From Dyadobacter chenhuakuii (GTDB lineage Bacteria > Bacteroidota > Bacteroidia > Cytophagales > Spirosomataceae), in contig NZ_CP098805.1 in assembly GCF_023821985.2 (NCBI RefSeq), forward strand, positions 2,294,001 through 2,358,000: a DNA stretch of 64,000 nt, in the 5' to 3' direction. Every line of letters begins with the position of its first letter. Position 1 is the stretch's first letter. Positions 1-8,663 of the stretch are shown here, one piece after another. The notes under the pieces are model-generated. The model had not been told where the DNA came from. It was given only the letters and a program-made list of their open reading frames with translations, and did no database searches. Both the position numbers and the translations under genes were made by a program.

Positions 1-947
1 TGGATAAGCAACATTTCCCGCATGAGCAATTCGAAGTACTCATCATGGACGACAACTCCACCGACCGCACTGCGGCGATCGTCCAGGCGCTTGCTGCCAA
101 ATCGCAGGTAAACCTTCATCTGATCACGCTGCCCGACACGGCTACGACCTCTCCCAAAAAGCGGTCGATTGAAACGGCCATATCACGTGCAAAAGGCAAC
201 TTAATCGTCACCACCGACGGCGATTGCCGCGTAGAATCGGGATGGTTACAGTCTATTGCAGCCTGTTATGCGGCCACAAATGCTAAGTTAATCAGCGCAC
301 CGGTCACCTTTTCTGAGGAAACAACGCTTACCGATCATTTACAGACTGTGGAATTCGCAAGCCTTATCGGCAGCGGCGCGAGTGCCATTGCGGCTGGCTA
401 TCCTTCCTTATGCAACGGGGCGAACCTTGCTTACGAAAAGAATGCGTTTATTGAAGTCGATGGATTTGAAGGCGTGCGGCACATTGCTTCGGGTGACGAT
501 GAATTTTTGATGCACAAAATCGCAGCCAAGTATCCGAAAGGGGTTCATTTCTTAAAAGATCCGAGGGCGACTGTGACGACGAAGGCGCATGATAACTGGC
601 AGGCTTTCTTCCGGCAGCGGAAGCGCTGGGCGAGTAAGTGGAAACATTATCAAAGCAAAACACCGCTGTTGCTGGCGATCTACATTTTCGCTTGTAATTT
701 TTCGCTGATCGTAAGCGGATTGCTTTTTGCGTTCGGGCTGGTGGATGGCTACTTTTTTCTAAGCCTGTTATCTGCCAAATGCTTGCCGGAGTGGCTTTTT
801 CTCGGCTCTGTTTTGACTTTCCTTAAAAAGCAGAAATCGATTCTCTACATTCCGATCACACAGATTATCTATCCTTTTTATGTGTGCTTTTTCGGGCTGG
901 CAGCGCAGAAGCCCGCGTATGAGTGGAAAGGGAGGAAGTTGGTTTGA
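1..947 (+). CDS. Family 2 glycosyltransferase, membrane-anchored, 5' truncated by window edge
   Basis: The reading frame is open from the first complete codon (position 3) and enters the family consensus at once (EVLIMDDNSTD), so the gene starts before the window; the ATG at 45 is internal. Visible GT-A features are the nucleotide-sugar DDNSTD strand, a TDGDC metal-binding segment, a GDDEF acceptor/base segment and a QRKRW motif of processive family 2 enzymes. Two or three hydrophobic helices follow to the C terminus, which points to a bound inner-membrane enzyme acting on polysaccharide or glycolipid. Donor and product cannot be read. A convergent flavin monooxygenase follows with about 100 nt between. 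Confidence 0.85.
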   Translation, partial: DKQHFPHEQFEVLIMDDNSTDRTAAIVQALAAKSQVNLHLITLPDTATTSPKKRSIETAISRAKGNLIVTTDGDCRVESGWLQSIAACYAATNAKLISAPVTFSEETTLTDHLQTVEFASLIGSGASAIAAGYPSLCNGANLAYEKNAFIEVDGFEGVRHIASGDDEFLMHKIAAKYPKGVHFLKDPRATVTTKAHDNWQAFFRQRKRWASKWKHYQSKTPLLLAIYIFACNFSLIVSGLLFAFGLVDGYFFLSLLSAKCLPEWLFLGSVLTFLKKQKSILYIPITQIIYPFYVCFFGLAAQKPAYEWKGRKLV

Positions 948-1045
948 ATAAAAAATATCACTTTTAGAGTGGCATTTGGCGAGGTATAATGGAGCTGGAA
1001 AGGCAACATACGCAAGCAATGCAATTTTATAAGGAAGTATTACAT

Positions 1046-2182
1046 TCAAATTTTTAATGACGTAACGTCTTGCAGAAAGTATTTGTCGATTACTTTCAGT
1101 GTAATCGATTGAGGTGCTACGGCCATGGCCATATTTCTTAGGAAAACGGCCACGCTATTTTCCCATTGCCCCATTTTTCCTAACATCAGGCTGTCGTCAA
1201 CAATTGATTTCGCACGCGGAAACTGGATCGATTCATATAGTTGAAATGCTGTGTCTGTAATACCATATTTTCTCATGATCTCGCCTAATAAGTAAGCACC
1301 TTCAATAGCAAGACACCCGCCTTGCCCCAGATTGGGCGTAGTCGGGTGTGCTGCGTCGCCTATTAATGTGCAATTTCCCCTGGTCCAACCCCTGACGGGA
1401 ATCCTGTCCGACAGGCTATCCTTAACGATGTAGTCACTTTTGGCAATCAACTCTGAAATGGGATGGTGCCAGTAACCAAAGAGCCTTTGTAACTTTGGCT
1501 TGGTTCCTTCGGGCTCATCATCGGCCATGAATTTTTCGTTCAATGTAGCCCACCAGCCGTATCGCCCGTCCGGGAGTGGGACGATGCCTACCCGTTTACC
1601 TTTTCCATAACTTTCGCTCGCGTAATGAATTTCGGAGTTGGACGCTGCAATGCCGCGCCACATATTATAACCCCGAAAAACCGGCTTCCCATCATTCATA
1701 ATGCCCTGCCTCACAACAGAATTGATCCCATCGGCTCCTATCAGTGCGTCGAACATTCTGGAGTCACCATTATTAAAAGTGAGTTTCACTTTTCCATCAC
1801 CCGTGCTTTCAAACGATTCCAATGTATGATTGGGATAAAATGTCGCTTCCGCATGTTTGAGCAGGATTGCGTAAAGATCTGTGCGAAGCATTCCGAGGGC
1901 TGGAAGCTGATAACGCGGCTCGGTCTGGGCGAGAATTCTCCCATCATCTGTTTTCATAAAAATCCTGGTGATTGCACTGCCTATTCCCACGACTTCCGGC
2001 AACAATCCAAGCTGCTTCAATACCCGTAATGCGTTGGGGAATAAACTGATTGCCACGCCGATCTCACTAAACTCCGGATTTTTTTCAAATATATGGCACT
2101 TAAAACGTGAACCTTTCAGGCAAATAGCCAGGGTTAAACCTGCAATTCCGCCACCGATGATCGCAATGTCCTTTGTGTGCAT
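1046..2182 (-). CDS. FAD-dependent aromatic-ring monooxygenase (UbiH/PHBH class)
   Basis: A 378-residue group A flavoprotein monooxygenase. The Rossmann dinucleotide site GGGIAG lies at residues 10-15, the GADG segment near 149-152, and the ribityl-binding GDAAHP motif at 275-280, followed by NLGQGGCLAIEGA. These are the three FAD/NAD(P)H motifs of the salicylate/3-hydroxybenzoate hydroxylase, zeaxanthin epoxidase and TetX superfamily. The length is normal for a single-component cytoplasmic enzyme that uses NAD(P)H and O2. No neighbouring catabolic genes indicate the substrate, so only the class is called. The gene lies alone on its strand, 21 nt after the stop of the preceding cargo-protein gene. 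Confidence 0.85.
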   Translation of the reverse strand: MHTKDIAIIGGGIAGLTLAICLKGSRFKCHIFEKNPEFSEIGVAISLFPNALRVLKQLGLLPEVVGIGSAITRIFMKTDDGRILAQTEPRYQLPALGMLRTDLYAILLKHAEATFYPNHTLESFESTGDGKVKLTFNNGDSRMFDALIGADGINSVVRQGIMNDGKPVFRGYNMWRGIAASNSEIHYASESYGKGKRVGIVPLPDGRYGWWATLNEKFMADDEPEGTKPKLQRLFGYWHHPISELIAKSDYIVKDSLSDRIPVRGWTRGNCTLIGDAAHPTTPNLGQGGCLAIEGAYLLGEIMRKYGITDTAFQLYESIQFPRAKSIVDDSLMLGKMGQWENSVAVFLRNMAMAVAPQSITLKVIDKYFLQDVTSLKI

Positions 2183-2203
2183 GGGGTTTGGGCTGTTAGT
2201 TTC

Positions 2204-2917
2204 TTAATTTTTTATGATCTTCTCCGACTGCACAGTGCCATCATTCCTCGTAATGCTGATGATGTAAACGCCGGAAGGATATTTCTTAAAATCAATCTCC
2301 TTCCCGGCCATATCCCGCAGTTGCGCGTAGTTAAACTCTGCTACTTTGGCGCCTGACACATTTATAATTTTAAGATTTTCCAATGAAGGCCAATCCCTAG
2401 CTTTAATCGAAAGCCTGTCTACAACCGGGTTCGGATGAAACGTAAGGCCCCCCTCACCACCATAGTGAACGTTACGCATGCGGCTATACGCATAAGTCCC
2501 ATCCTGATCCACCATTTTCAGCCGGTAAAGGTTATCGCCTTTCACAGGGCTGCTGTGCTCAAATGCATAAGTCCTTGTCGCATTGCTCTCTCCCCCAGCC
2601 TTCACCCGACCGATCTCGCTCCAATACTTACCATTAATGCTGTGCTGGATTTCGAAATGGTCGCTATTTGTTTCCTCGGAAGTACTCCAAGTTACCGAAA
2701 CTACTAGTTCATCTGTTAGCATACATTTAAAATCAATAAGTTTAACAGGTAACGCCGATATCGCTTCCGGCGTCAAACTTCCCAGAACCCAAGTGACGCT
2801 CACTCCGCCGCCGGCAGAAGTGTTGGACGCACCATAGATGCCGGAGGGGGAAATAGATTGGGCGCTCGCCATTACTCCTGACAAGCATACCCCTGATAAC
2901 ATTAAAAGTCTCTTCAT
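2204..2917 (-). CDS. Small secreted T9SS cargo protein, mostly Fn3-like domain plus sorting signal
   Basis: A 237-residue protein with an N-terminal signal peptide ending in SAQS near residue 20. Residues about 60-150 form a beta-rich Fn3-like segment (SDHFEIQHS, YRLKMVDQDG). The C terminus is a type A T9SS sorting domain: FHPNPVVDRL, then GVYIISI and a basic end. Apart from the stalk-like module and sorting tail there is little room for an enzyme. It starts inside the stop of the preceding S74/YadA-head gene (4-nt overlap), so the two are translationally coupled and probably work together at the surface. The same Fn3-like segment recurs in the two other T9SS cargoes here. Confidence 0.85.
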   Translation of the reverse strand: MKRLLMLSGVCLSGVMASAQSISPSGIYGASNTSAGGGVSVTWVLGSLTPEAISALPVKLIDFKCMLTDELVVSVTWSTSEETNSDHFEIQHSINGKYWSEIGRVKAGGESNATRTYAFEHSSPVKGDNLYRLKMVDQDGTYAYSRMRNVHYGGEGGLTFHPNPVVDRLSIKARDWPSLENLKIINVSGAKVAEFNYAQLRDMAGKEIDFKKYPSGVYIISITRNDGTVQSEKIIKN

Positions 2918-4455
2918 TTTGCAGCAGATTTTGTTGTCCTGGAATTTGCTCCGCTATTAATACTCGCTTCCAGCAACTCCAACCGCTTACCCATCTCCCG
3001 CATGCCTTCCAACTCCTTACGCAAAACTGCAATCTCATCCGTCTTACTTTTCAATTCCTTCACCGACTCAATAAGGTGAGGAACCAAACCAATGTAGTTA
3101 ACCGATTTAAAACCGTCCTTATTCGTCGAAACCAATTCAGGAAAAACCTGCTCCACTTCCTGAGCAATCAAACCAGTTTGCAGCGTCTGGTCCTTTGTTT
3201 TGTCTTCCCAGTTGTAATGGTAACCTTGCAAGCTATTTACTTTTCCGAGGCTGCTTTTGAATGGTTGAATTTTTGTTTTTAGGCGGCGGTCGGAGGTTTG
3301 GATTAGGTTGCCGTTTAGATAGCCATTTCCTTGGTCATTTACCCAGAATCGCCAGCCTTTAAGAAAAAACCCAATTTGCTGGTCATTAACCATTCCAACG
3401 AAACCGTCAGGATTTCCATTTTGACTATCAAAATAAATTCCTGCGGATTCGAAATTATATCGGATCCTCATTCTTCCCCCAAGATCTAATTGATAATTTG
3501 GATTAGTAACACTTGTTCCAATTCCTACTTTGCTGTTTCTAAGTATTGTTAGCGCGTTAATACGAGTAGAATTGGATATCCCAATACCTAACTGAAAAAT
3601 TCGATCTGTTTGCGATTCACTAGTGGGATTTGGATTATCATTAACTGTGTTCCAGCTACCAAGGGCAACGCCATTCTTTGCCTTTGCAACCGTACCCTCA
3701 CCCAATGCAGTTGAAGCGAAACCTGAGGCCTCGGACTTACTTCCAGCTGCAAGAGAGGCTTCCCCACTTGCTATCGACAAATTGCCTAAGGCTGATGAAA
3801 ACTTTCCCTCGGCGAGTGAGTTACTTCCGCCAGCAAATGAAAATTCCCCGATCTTCGAATCATCCCAAACGCCGGTATTTTCGAAGCCAACTCTGAAAGC
3901 AGCTTTTCTGGGATACCAAATAAATTTCGAGTTTCCAGGAATAACCGGAAGTACAGAACCTTGACCAACAGTTCCAGTCATAAAGACAGGATCATCATTT
4001 TTCAACCGATCTGCCTCCGTAGCATGTAGGGCATAAGGAACGCTCAGCAGTTGCGTCGTGCCTATATCGACAAAATTGCTTCCGGAAGTAGGATCAATCT
4101 CTACCTTTAAATAGTATTCGGCTTTCCCCCAATTGATAGTGGTTAGATTCATGCCCGCGCTTCCTACAGACACATTGAATATTCCATTGGAACCAGTAAC
4201 CGGCGTGTGCTCTTCTTCGAAATAGACATTTGAGTTTGGCGCTGTTTCGTAGATAGTAAGTCGAAGTCTTACAAGCTGATTCGCAACAATCTTACCAGCC
4301 GCGTCCCGCGCCACTCCTTGGAAGCTGAACTGCTGCGGTGCCTGAGCGTTGCAAAGCAGCGAACATAGCAATAGTAAAGCCACGGCAATCGGTCTTAAAT
4401 AATTCGGAAAGACTTTTACCGCCCGCATGTGTAAGTGTAGAGTCCTGTTTCTCAT
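2914..4455 (-). CDS. Tail-fibre/adhesin-like surface protein with YadA-head repeats and S74 chaperone domain
   Basis: A 513-residue protein. A hydrophobic signal segment around residues 21-38 ends in NAQA. Residues about 205-270 hold short Ser/Ala/Gly repeats (GGSNSLAEG, ALGNLSIASG, ALGEGTVA) like the trimeric YadA head. From residue 386 the sequence TSDRRLKTKI opens a peptidase S74 intramolecular chaperone domain, followed by QTGLIAQEVEQVFPE and a C-terminal coiled coil (about 465-500). In this family the Ser of the SDxRxK segment (S388 here) marks the autoprocessing site and the domain drives trimer assembly. A fibrous, probably trimeric surface protein is inferred. An internal Met at residue 10 could be the true start. 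Confidence 0.82.
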   Translation of the reverse strand: MRNRTLHLHMRAVKVFPNYLRPIAVALLLLCSLLCNAQAPQQFSFQGVARDAAGKIVANQLVRLRLTIYETAPNSNVYFEEEHTPVTGSNGIFNVSVGSAGMNLTTINWGKAEYYLKVEIDPTSGSNFVDIGTTQLLSVPYALHATEADRLKNDDPVFMTGTVGQGSVLPVIPGNSKFIWYPRKAAFRVGFENTGVWDDSKIGEFSFAGGSNSLAEGKFSSALGNLSIASGEASLAAGSKSEASGFASTALGEGTVAKAKNGVALGSWNTVNDNPNPTSESQTDRIFQLGIGISNSTRINALTILRNSKVGIGTSVTNPNYQLDLGGRMRIRYNFESAGIYFDSQNGNPDGFVGMVNDQQIGFFLKGWRFWVNDQGNGYLNGNLIQTSDRRLKTKIQPFKSSLGKVNSLQGYHYNWEDKTKDQTLQTGLIAQEVEQVFPELVSTNKDGFKSVNYIGLVPHLIESVKELKSKTDEIAVLRKELEGMREMGKRLELLEASINSGANSRTTKSAAK

Positions 4456-4616
4456 AGTTTAATCTGTTTTTTTAGTATAATGAATGTGCATGCCTTGGGG
4501 CGATGCCCTTATTTGAGCCTAATGTTCTGTATTAATCCGCAGAGATGAAAAATCCAATGAGCAAGAGGTGAGATTGAGTTATCTAAGGGTGAGATTTACG
4601 CTCAGCGGAAAGCGTA

Positions 4617-5081
4617 TTAATTTTCATTCTCCGGATCGTCTGGAAGCACCCGTGTTTGGTCGTAAACATGGTTTTTATCCCGGCCACTATATTGCCCCGT
4701 CGCTTTGAAAGAGCCGGGGTCGGCACCTGGAACAGTATATCCCCGATAGTATACTTGTTTATGATCACGGGCATAATAGGAACTGCTTACATAGCCGGGA
4801 ACATCGGTGTCCAGCCGTACGATTTCAAATGTTGCCGCATCCACATCGACCAGCTCCTTGATCGAGTCATTCATTAATCCACCATAATAATAGACCCTGT
4901 GATCTCTTACGTGGTAGCCTGCGGGTGTGAGCGCACCGGGCTTGAAAACACCTTTTTTATACGAACATCCAATGCATTTCGAACAAATCCATACAAGACA
5001 AATAACCACCAATATGCCAAGCAGATATCTCATTTCTTCATAAAAGTTAGATGAATCGATAAGGTTATCGCATTTGTCCAT
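4617..5081 (-). CDS. DKNYY-family protein with one membrane segment
   Basis: A 154-residue protein with a hydrophobic helix (LLGILVVICLVWICSKCIGC) followed by a soluble part containing repeated D-x-x-x-V-Y-Y motifs: RDHRVYYYGG, RDHKQVYYRG, RDKNHVYDQT. These match the DKNYY repeat family, which is widespread in Bacteroidota and of unknown function. Either a transmembrane anchor or an atypical lipoprotein signal (IGC) is possible. A second ATG at codon 17 (position 5033) would start just before the hydrophobic helix and may be the real start. It has no obvious operon partner. Confidence 0.7.
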   Translation of the reverse strand: MDKCDNLIDSSNFYEEMRYLLGILVVICLVWICSKCIGCSYKKGVFKPGALTPAGYHVRDHRVYYYGGLMNDSIKELVDVDAATFEIVRLDTDVPGYVSSSYYARDHKQVYYRGYTVPGADPGSFKATGQYSGRDKNHVYDQTRVLPDDPENEN

Positions 5082-5175
5082 AGCCTCAAAATCCGATGAT
5101 TTTCCGGCTGGCGCTATTGAGGGATAGGTCGTTGCTGGTTGCTAAGCACAGAAAGCCAGGCGCTTGGCCGGGCGC

Positions 5176-5210
5176 AAAAAAAAGGCTGTCTCAAAACGAG
5201 ACAGCCTTTT
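5176..5210 (-). terminator. Rho-independent terminator of the choice-of-anchor A gene
   Basis: A perfect 13-bp stem (AAAAGGCTGTCTC and its complement) around a 5-nt AAAAC loop lies at 5180-5210, about 30 nt past the stop at 5242. On the minus strand it is followed by a run of T residues (A run at 5176-5183 on the plus strand). Confidence 0.9.
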
Positions 5211-5241
5211 CCTGATCACATAACGCTATATAAACTCTTAC

Positions 5242-7332
5242 TTATTTTTTCAGGATCTTGGAAGAATATGCGCCTTCTTCATTCACAATGTTTACAATGT
5301 ACAAACCCGTTGCGAAAGACTGAACATTTACTTTGAGCTCTGTCTGGTTTTGGGTGGGCGTAGCTTGGTAAACCTGTTTTCCATTTAGTGTCAGAATTTC
5401 AAATTTTTTCACTGGTGAGTAACTTTTCACTGTCACTTCGTCCTGCGTTGGATTCGGGTAGAAATCTACTGCAAGCCTTGCATCGCATGTTCCGGCTTCA
5501 ACGCTGCGGATCGCACTATATTCAAACGTTTCATCATTATCAACTTGTTGCAGACGGTAGTAATAAAATTTCGAAGGAGCCGATTCTCTGCTGAAAGGGG
5601 CGTCGCTGTATGTATATGTATCCTGCGTTGTGCTGTAATTAATGCGGTTGAGCGAGGTGAAGTTTTTTGCGTCCGTTGAGCGCTCCACTACAAAGTGTGA
5701 GAAATTTTTAGCTTCCGTAACAGCCCATTTCAACTGAACATCGCAATTTTCATTTTTTGCTGTGAAGCTTGCCAATGTTACAGGCAATGTGCCTGTTGGC
5801 GGAGGTGTTGTGAAGCATTTGCCGTCAGGGGTAGACACCGGGTAAGTGACTTCAACGATTTTCCAGGGAGTAACTGTAATCCTTACTTTCGCGCCTTCGT
5901 TGAGGATCGATGAATAGCGATCAGTAACTTCTACCCACTTTTCGCCATCCTTTTCCCAACCCGGCCAAGCCATTCCCGCTCCGTTCTCGTCCACCGCTGC
6001 GCCTGGGAATAAAATGCTGCCTTTCAACGGTAACTCACTGTTTTCCTGGATAATACTTTCGTCAGAATTGATCCATTCTATTTTCGCAGTCTCTCCGGTT
6101 GCAGGGTAATTTGGTGTTATTGTATATTCCAACCATGGCGCATTGTTGATGCATTTTGATTCAACTGTCACTTCGATCGCTTTCTCAACAGGCTCAGGAA
6201 TGGAAGGTAAAAATGGCCAGAAATGAACCTCGTCGCGGGTGTGTACAAAGCTCTTGGCAATGATCTGTCCGTTGATATTTCCATTGTTTTCTTTGATCAA
6301 ATTGGCGCAGGGAGCGAAAATAGTCCCGTGGATCGGCGTGTTGCCGCCTAGTACCAGCTTGTCGGTCGCATCCGGGAAGTTGTAGATCACGTAGCTCCCT
6401 TGCGGATCGGACAATCCGCCCACGCTTGGGAAATTAATGATTGGATTGTTGCCCTTCGACGCCGCAAATGTTGGGAAGTCTACAATGTTGATAATCAATG
6501 CAAATGGACCTGTATAGCTTGCATCTCCCAGTTGCGGGCCTTGTGGGATATGTTCGATGTTTGTGTTTCCTATTCTATCCCAAACTGCTCCTGAAACAGT
6601 CAGGACATTGATCTTGTTAGGGTCAACGATAATCTTTGGGTTATTCCCGATTTTCGAAGGGTCCAGGTAAGGCCCCGTTTCCATTCCCGTAATGATATTC
6701 CCATTCTGATCGCGGATCGCCAGGTTGTCTTTCATGTCTCTCAGCTGGTTCGAGCGCTTCATGAAAGTGGTGAAAGCCCCATCTATATCGATCTGATCGC
6801 TGCCTGTACCGAACACGTTCTGGCAAATCGGATTCTCACTATCGCTTACTTTCGGAGACCAGGTGTTTACATTGGCATTGATCGTAATGTTTGGCGTATC
6901 GCTGTAATTGGCTGTGCTTCCGGTAATCCGGATAGTCGACTCCGCATTGTTATTATCCTTATACCAGACACGCAAAGGCGTTGCCGCATTGGCATCTGCT
7001 GGTGCACATTGCCCGATTTTCAGATAATTATCACCATTGATGGTAAGGCTTCCGCTATTGAGCTTCACCCCGCCCCGTACGGCCAGCCCGATTGACGCAC
7101 CGCCCACAAAGAATACGCCGTGGTTTTTATTAAAGCTGATCTGATATTGATTAGTAGTAAGATTACCGCCGATGGCAACAGGACCTTCTGTTTCATTGGA
7201 GATAAAAGTTGCATCGCCTTTTACAAAAATATTAAATCGCTTGGCGGCTGCGGTTGGGCTTTGCGCCCGGGCATCATTCAAATTCAGTATGACAGATGCG
7301 AGAAGGGTTACGAGTAAAAGTTTGGCTGACAT
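5242..7332 (-). CDS. Choice-of-anchor A family protein with T9SS sorting domain
   Basis: A 696-residue secreted protein. A signal peptide ends near NDARAQ (residue 24). The segment from about residue 32 (FNIFVKGDATF, TEGPVAIGGNLT) is the choice-of-anchor A domain, found on many surface proteins with interchangeable C-terminal anchors. A beta-rich linker follows, then an Fn3-like module (about 520-610: FSHFVVERSTD, YYYRLQQVDND), and last a type A T9SS signal (DFYPNPTQDEV, GLYIVNI, basic end). It is therefore exported through the outer membrane by T9SS. The role may be structural or adhesive; no catalytic motif is seen. It is monocistronic, with a strong terminator downstream. Confidence 0.85.
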   Translation of the reverse strand: MSAKLLLVTLLASVILNLNDARAQSPTAAAKRFNIFVKGDATFISNETEGPVAIGGNLTTNQYQISFNKNHGVFFVGGASIGLAVRGGVKLNSGSLTINGDNYLKIGQCAPADANAATPLRVWYKDNNNAESTIRITGSTANYSDTPNITINANVNTWSPKVSDSENPICQNVFGTGSDQIDIDGAFTTFMKRSNQLRDMKDNLAIRDQNGNIITGMETGPYLDPSKIGNNPKIIVDPNKINVLTVSGAVWDRIGNTNIEHIPQGPQLGDASYTGPFALIINIVDFPTFAASKGNNPIINFPSVGGLSDPQGSYVIYNFPDATDKLVLGGNTPIHGTIFAPCANLIKENNGNINGQIIAKSFVHTRDEVHFWPFLPSIPEPVEKAIEVTVESKCINNAPWLEYTITPNYPATGETAKIEWINSDESIIQENSELPLKGSILFPGAAVDENGAGMAWPGWEKDGEKWVEVTDRYSSILNEGAKVRITVTPWKIVEVTYPVSTPDGKCFTTPPPTGTLPVTLASFTAKNENCDVQLKWAVTEAKNFSHFVVERSTDAKNFTSLNRINYSTTQDTYTYSDAPFSRESAPSKFYYYRLQQVDNDETFEYSAIRSVEAGTCDARLAVDFYPNPTQDEVTVKSYSPVKKFEILTLNGKQVYQATPTQNQTELKVNVQSFATGLYIVNIVNEEGAYSSKILKK

Positions 7333-7713
7333 TGTTGAGTTACTTTTAATTACTCAACGAAAGTAGCCGACGCCAAAAAGTTTGTAATTCTTTTTGTGAC
7401 AACCCGGCGAATGCTTGGGGTGATTTCTGAAAATTCAGGGGTTTCCAAAATTTACAAATTGCACTTTCTTCATATCACCGCTTGGAACTTAATAACTAAA
7501 TGGAGTCCCAATACTATTTACTTTTTTCCTTCAACACGCATTTATTCTACATTATTACGTCGTAAGTATGCCCTGGTGAGCACATTACCAAACACTATTT
7601 CTACATACCACATTGAGCGGGCAGTTTTAATATTTAATATACATTATAACAATTCCGCTACCCGGCCTGGCGCAACAATACTGAGTCTTTGCCGACGTAT
7701 GTAGATGATCCAA
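7333..7713. other. Intergenic region with a 5' hairpin next to the anchor-A gene
   Basis: There is no convincing gene in these 381 nt. Immediately upstream of the minus-strand start at 7332 lies an inverted repeat, GTTGAGT (7334-7340) and ACTCAAC (7352-7358), which would form a hairpin in the 5' leader or serve as an operator. The rest is AT-rich without recognised promoters or repeats. Confidence 0.5.
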
Positions 7714-8562
7714 TTATTTGGATGCAGGGCGTCCCTTTATTTCTTTGATCTCATTCTGCATTTCCTGCAACATTTTCATCAGTTGTTGCATGTCCGTTTG
7801 CGGCTCAGGAAGCTGCTTGCTGTGAAAGCTGTAGTATTCCCAAAGCTCGATCACTTCTGAAAGTGGGACGGTGTAAGCAAAATATTGCTTGTTAAATGAT
7901 TGCAGTAACATGGTGCCATCCTTATTAATGGTAACCTGTTTGAAAACAAAATCCTGGTCACCCTTTAAGATAACGATACACGGTGTCTCCGGCCGGATCG
8001 TGGTCCAGTCCTGAACATATTTTGTAATGATATCACTTCCTTCCGGAACCGGTAACATGGAATCGCCAATGGTTGGGAACATCCTGAATGTGCCATTCTT
8101 AGGAAGCGTAGGCAAGCTGAACCTTGGTAAGGTGGCCAGAAATTCAGGGTCGCTGTAACCCGAGCGGTAACCTGCCTTGGCCTGCACGGGAACGTACTCA
8201 ATGTTCTCCTTCTCCTCGCGGTCCACGGTGATGGCAAGCACGCGAATGTTGTCGCCCTTCATAAAGAGTTCACTGCCCTCTTCCAGGTCTTTCACTTTTT
8301 GTTCCGAAAGCCTGCTAAGGTCGATTTTGAGCAAACTATCGATGCTCATTCTGAAAAACTCAGAAAAATGGATCAGATCGTCAATGGTTGGATTGGCGGT
8401 ACGGCCACTTTCATGCGCATTCAATTTTACCCTTGTAATCCCCAAGCGCTCAGCCAATGCTTCCTGACTCAGTTTCAGGCGTGAACGAAGGAATCTGATG
8501 TTCACCGGCCAATAAATCTCCTGATTTCTCATAACGTGAATGATATCTTGTAAATCAAACAT
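7714..8562 (-). CDS. XRE-family repressor with S24 (LexA/CI-like) domain
   Basis: A 282-residue regulator. Residues about 20-75 are an XRE helix-turn-helix (FLRSRLKLSQEALAERLGI, HESGR). Residues about 122-235 are an S24 peptidase-like domain: a candidate Ala130-Gly131 cleavage site in QAKAGY, a catalytic Ser168 in GDSML, and Lys208 in FVFKQV. The spacings resemble those of LexA. A short coiled coil (about 255-275) ends the protein. It may be a self-cleaving repressor that responds to DNA damage, though many Bacteroidota members have not been tested. It is divergent from the carotenoid regulator, with 100 nt between them. An alternative ATG lies at codon 11 (8532). Confidence 0.85.
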   Translation of the reverse strand: MFDLQDIIHVMRNQEIYWPVNIRFLRSRLKLSQEALAERLGITRVKLNAHESGRTANPTIDDLIHFSEFFRMSIDSLLKIDLSRLSEQKVKDLEEGSELFMKGDNIRVLAITVDREEKENIEYVPVQAKAGYRSGYSDPEFLATLPRFSLPTLPKNGTFRMFPTIGDSMLPVPEGSDIITKYVQDWTTIRPETPCIVILKGDQDFVFKQVTINKDGTMLLQSFNKQYFAYTVPLSEVIELWEYYSFHSKQLPEPQTDMQQLMKMLQEMQNEIKEIKGRPASK

Positions 8563-8563
8563 C

Positions 8564-8580
8564 TGATATTAATAATATCA
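8564..8580. promoter_or_regulatory. Palindromic candidate operator next to the XRE/S24 start
   Basis: A perfect palindrome, TGATATT-AAT-AATATCA, lies 1 nt upstream of the XRE/S24 ATG. A partial copy (TGATATC, 8541-8547) lies just inside the gene. The position fits autorepression, since XRE/S24 repressors bind such dyads. The assignment is inferred from position and symmetry. Confidence 0.5.
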
Positions 8581-8624
8581 AAAGTAGCAGCATTTTTTTA
8601 TTTTCCTACAAAATATGGCTAAAA

Positions 8625-8663
8625 TAATTTTGTTTAACTATTTTTGAAAAACGTTAAACAAAA
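8625..8663 (+). promoter_or_regulatory. Promoter -7 box overlapped by an 11-bp inverted repeat, candidate CarH-type operator
   Basis: TAATTTTG at 8625-8632 fits the Bacteroidota -7 element TAnnTTTG. It overlaps the left arm of a perfect inverted repeat, TTTTGTTTAAC (8628-8638) and GTTAAACAAAA (8653-8663), which runs up to the start codon of the regulator. Binding here would block polymerase, as expected for an autorepressing MerR/CarH regulator. The 10-nt half-site GTTAAACAAA recurs upstream of idi. Confidence 0.6.

Noticed and set aside
7396-7704. Plus-strand frame of 102 codons in the 7.3-7.7 kb gap
   Set aside because: Translation is unpatterned and very basic, with no promoter or ribosome site.
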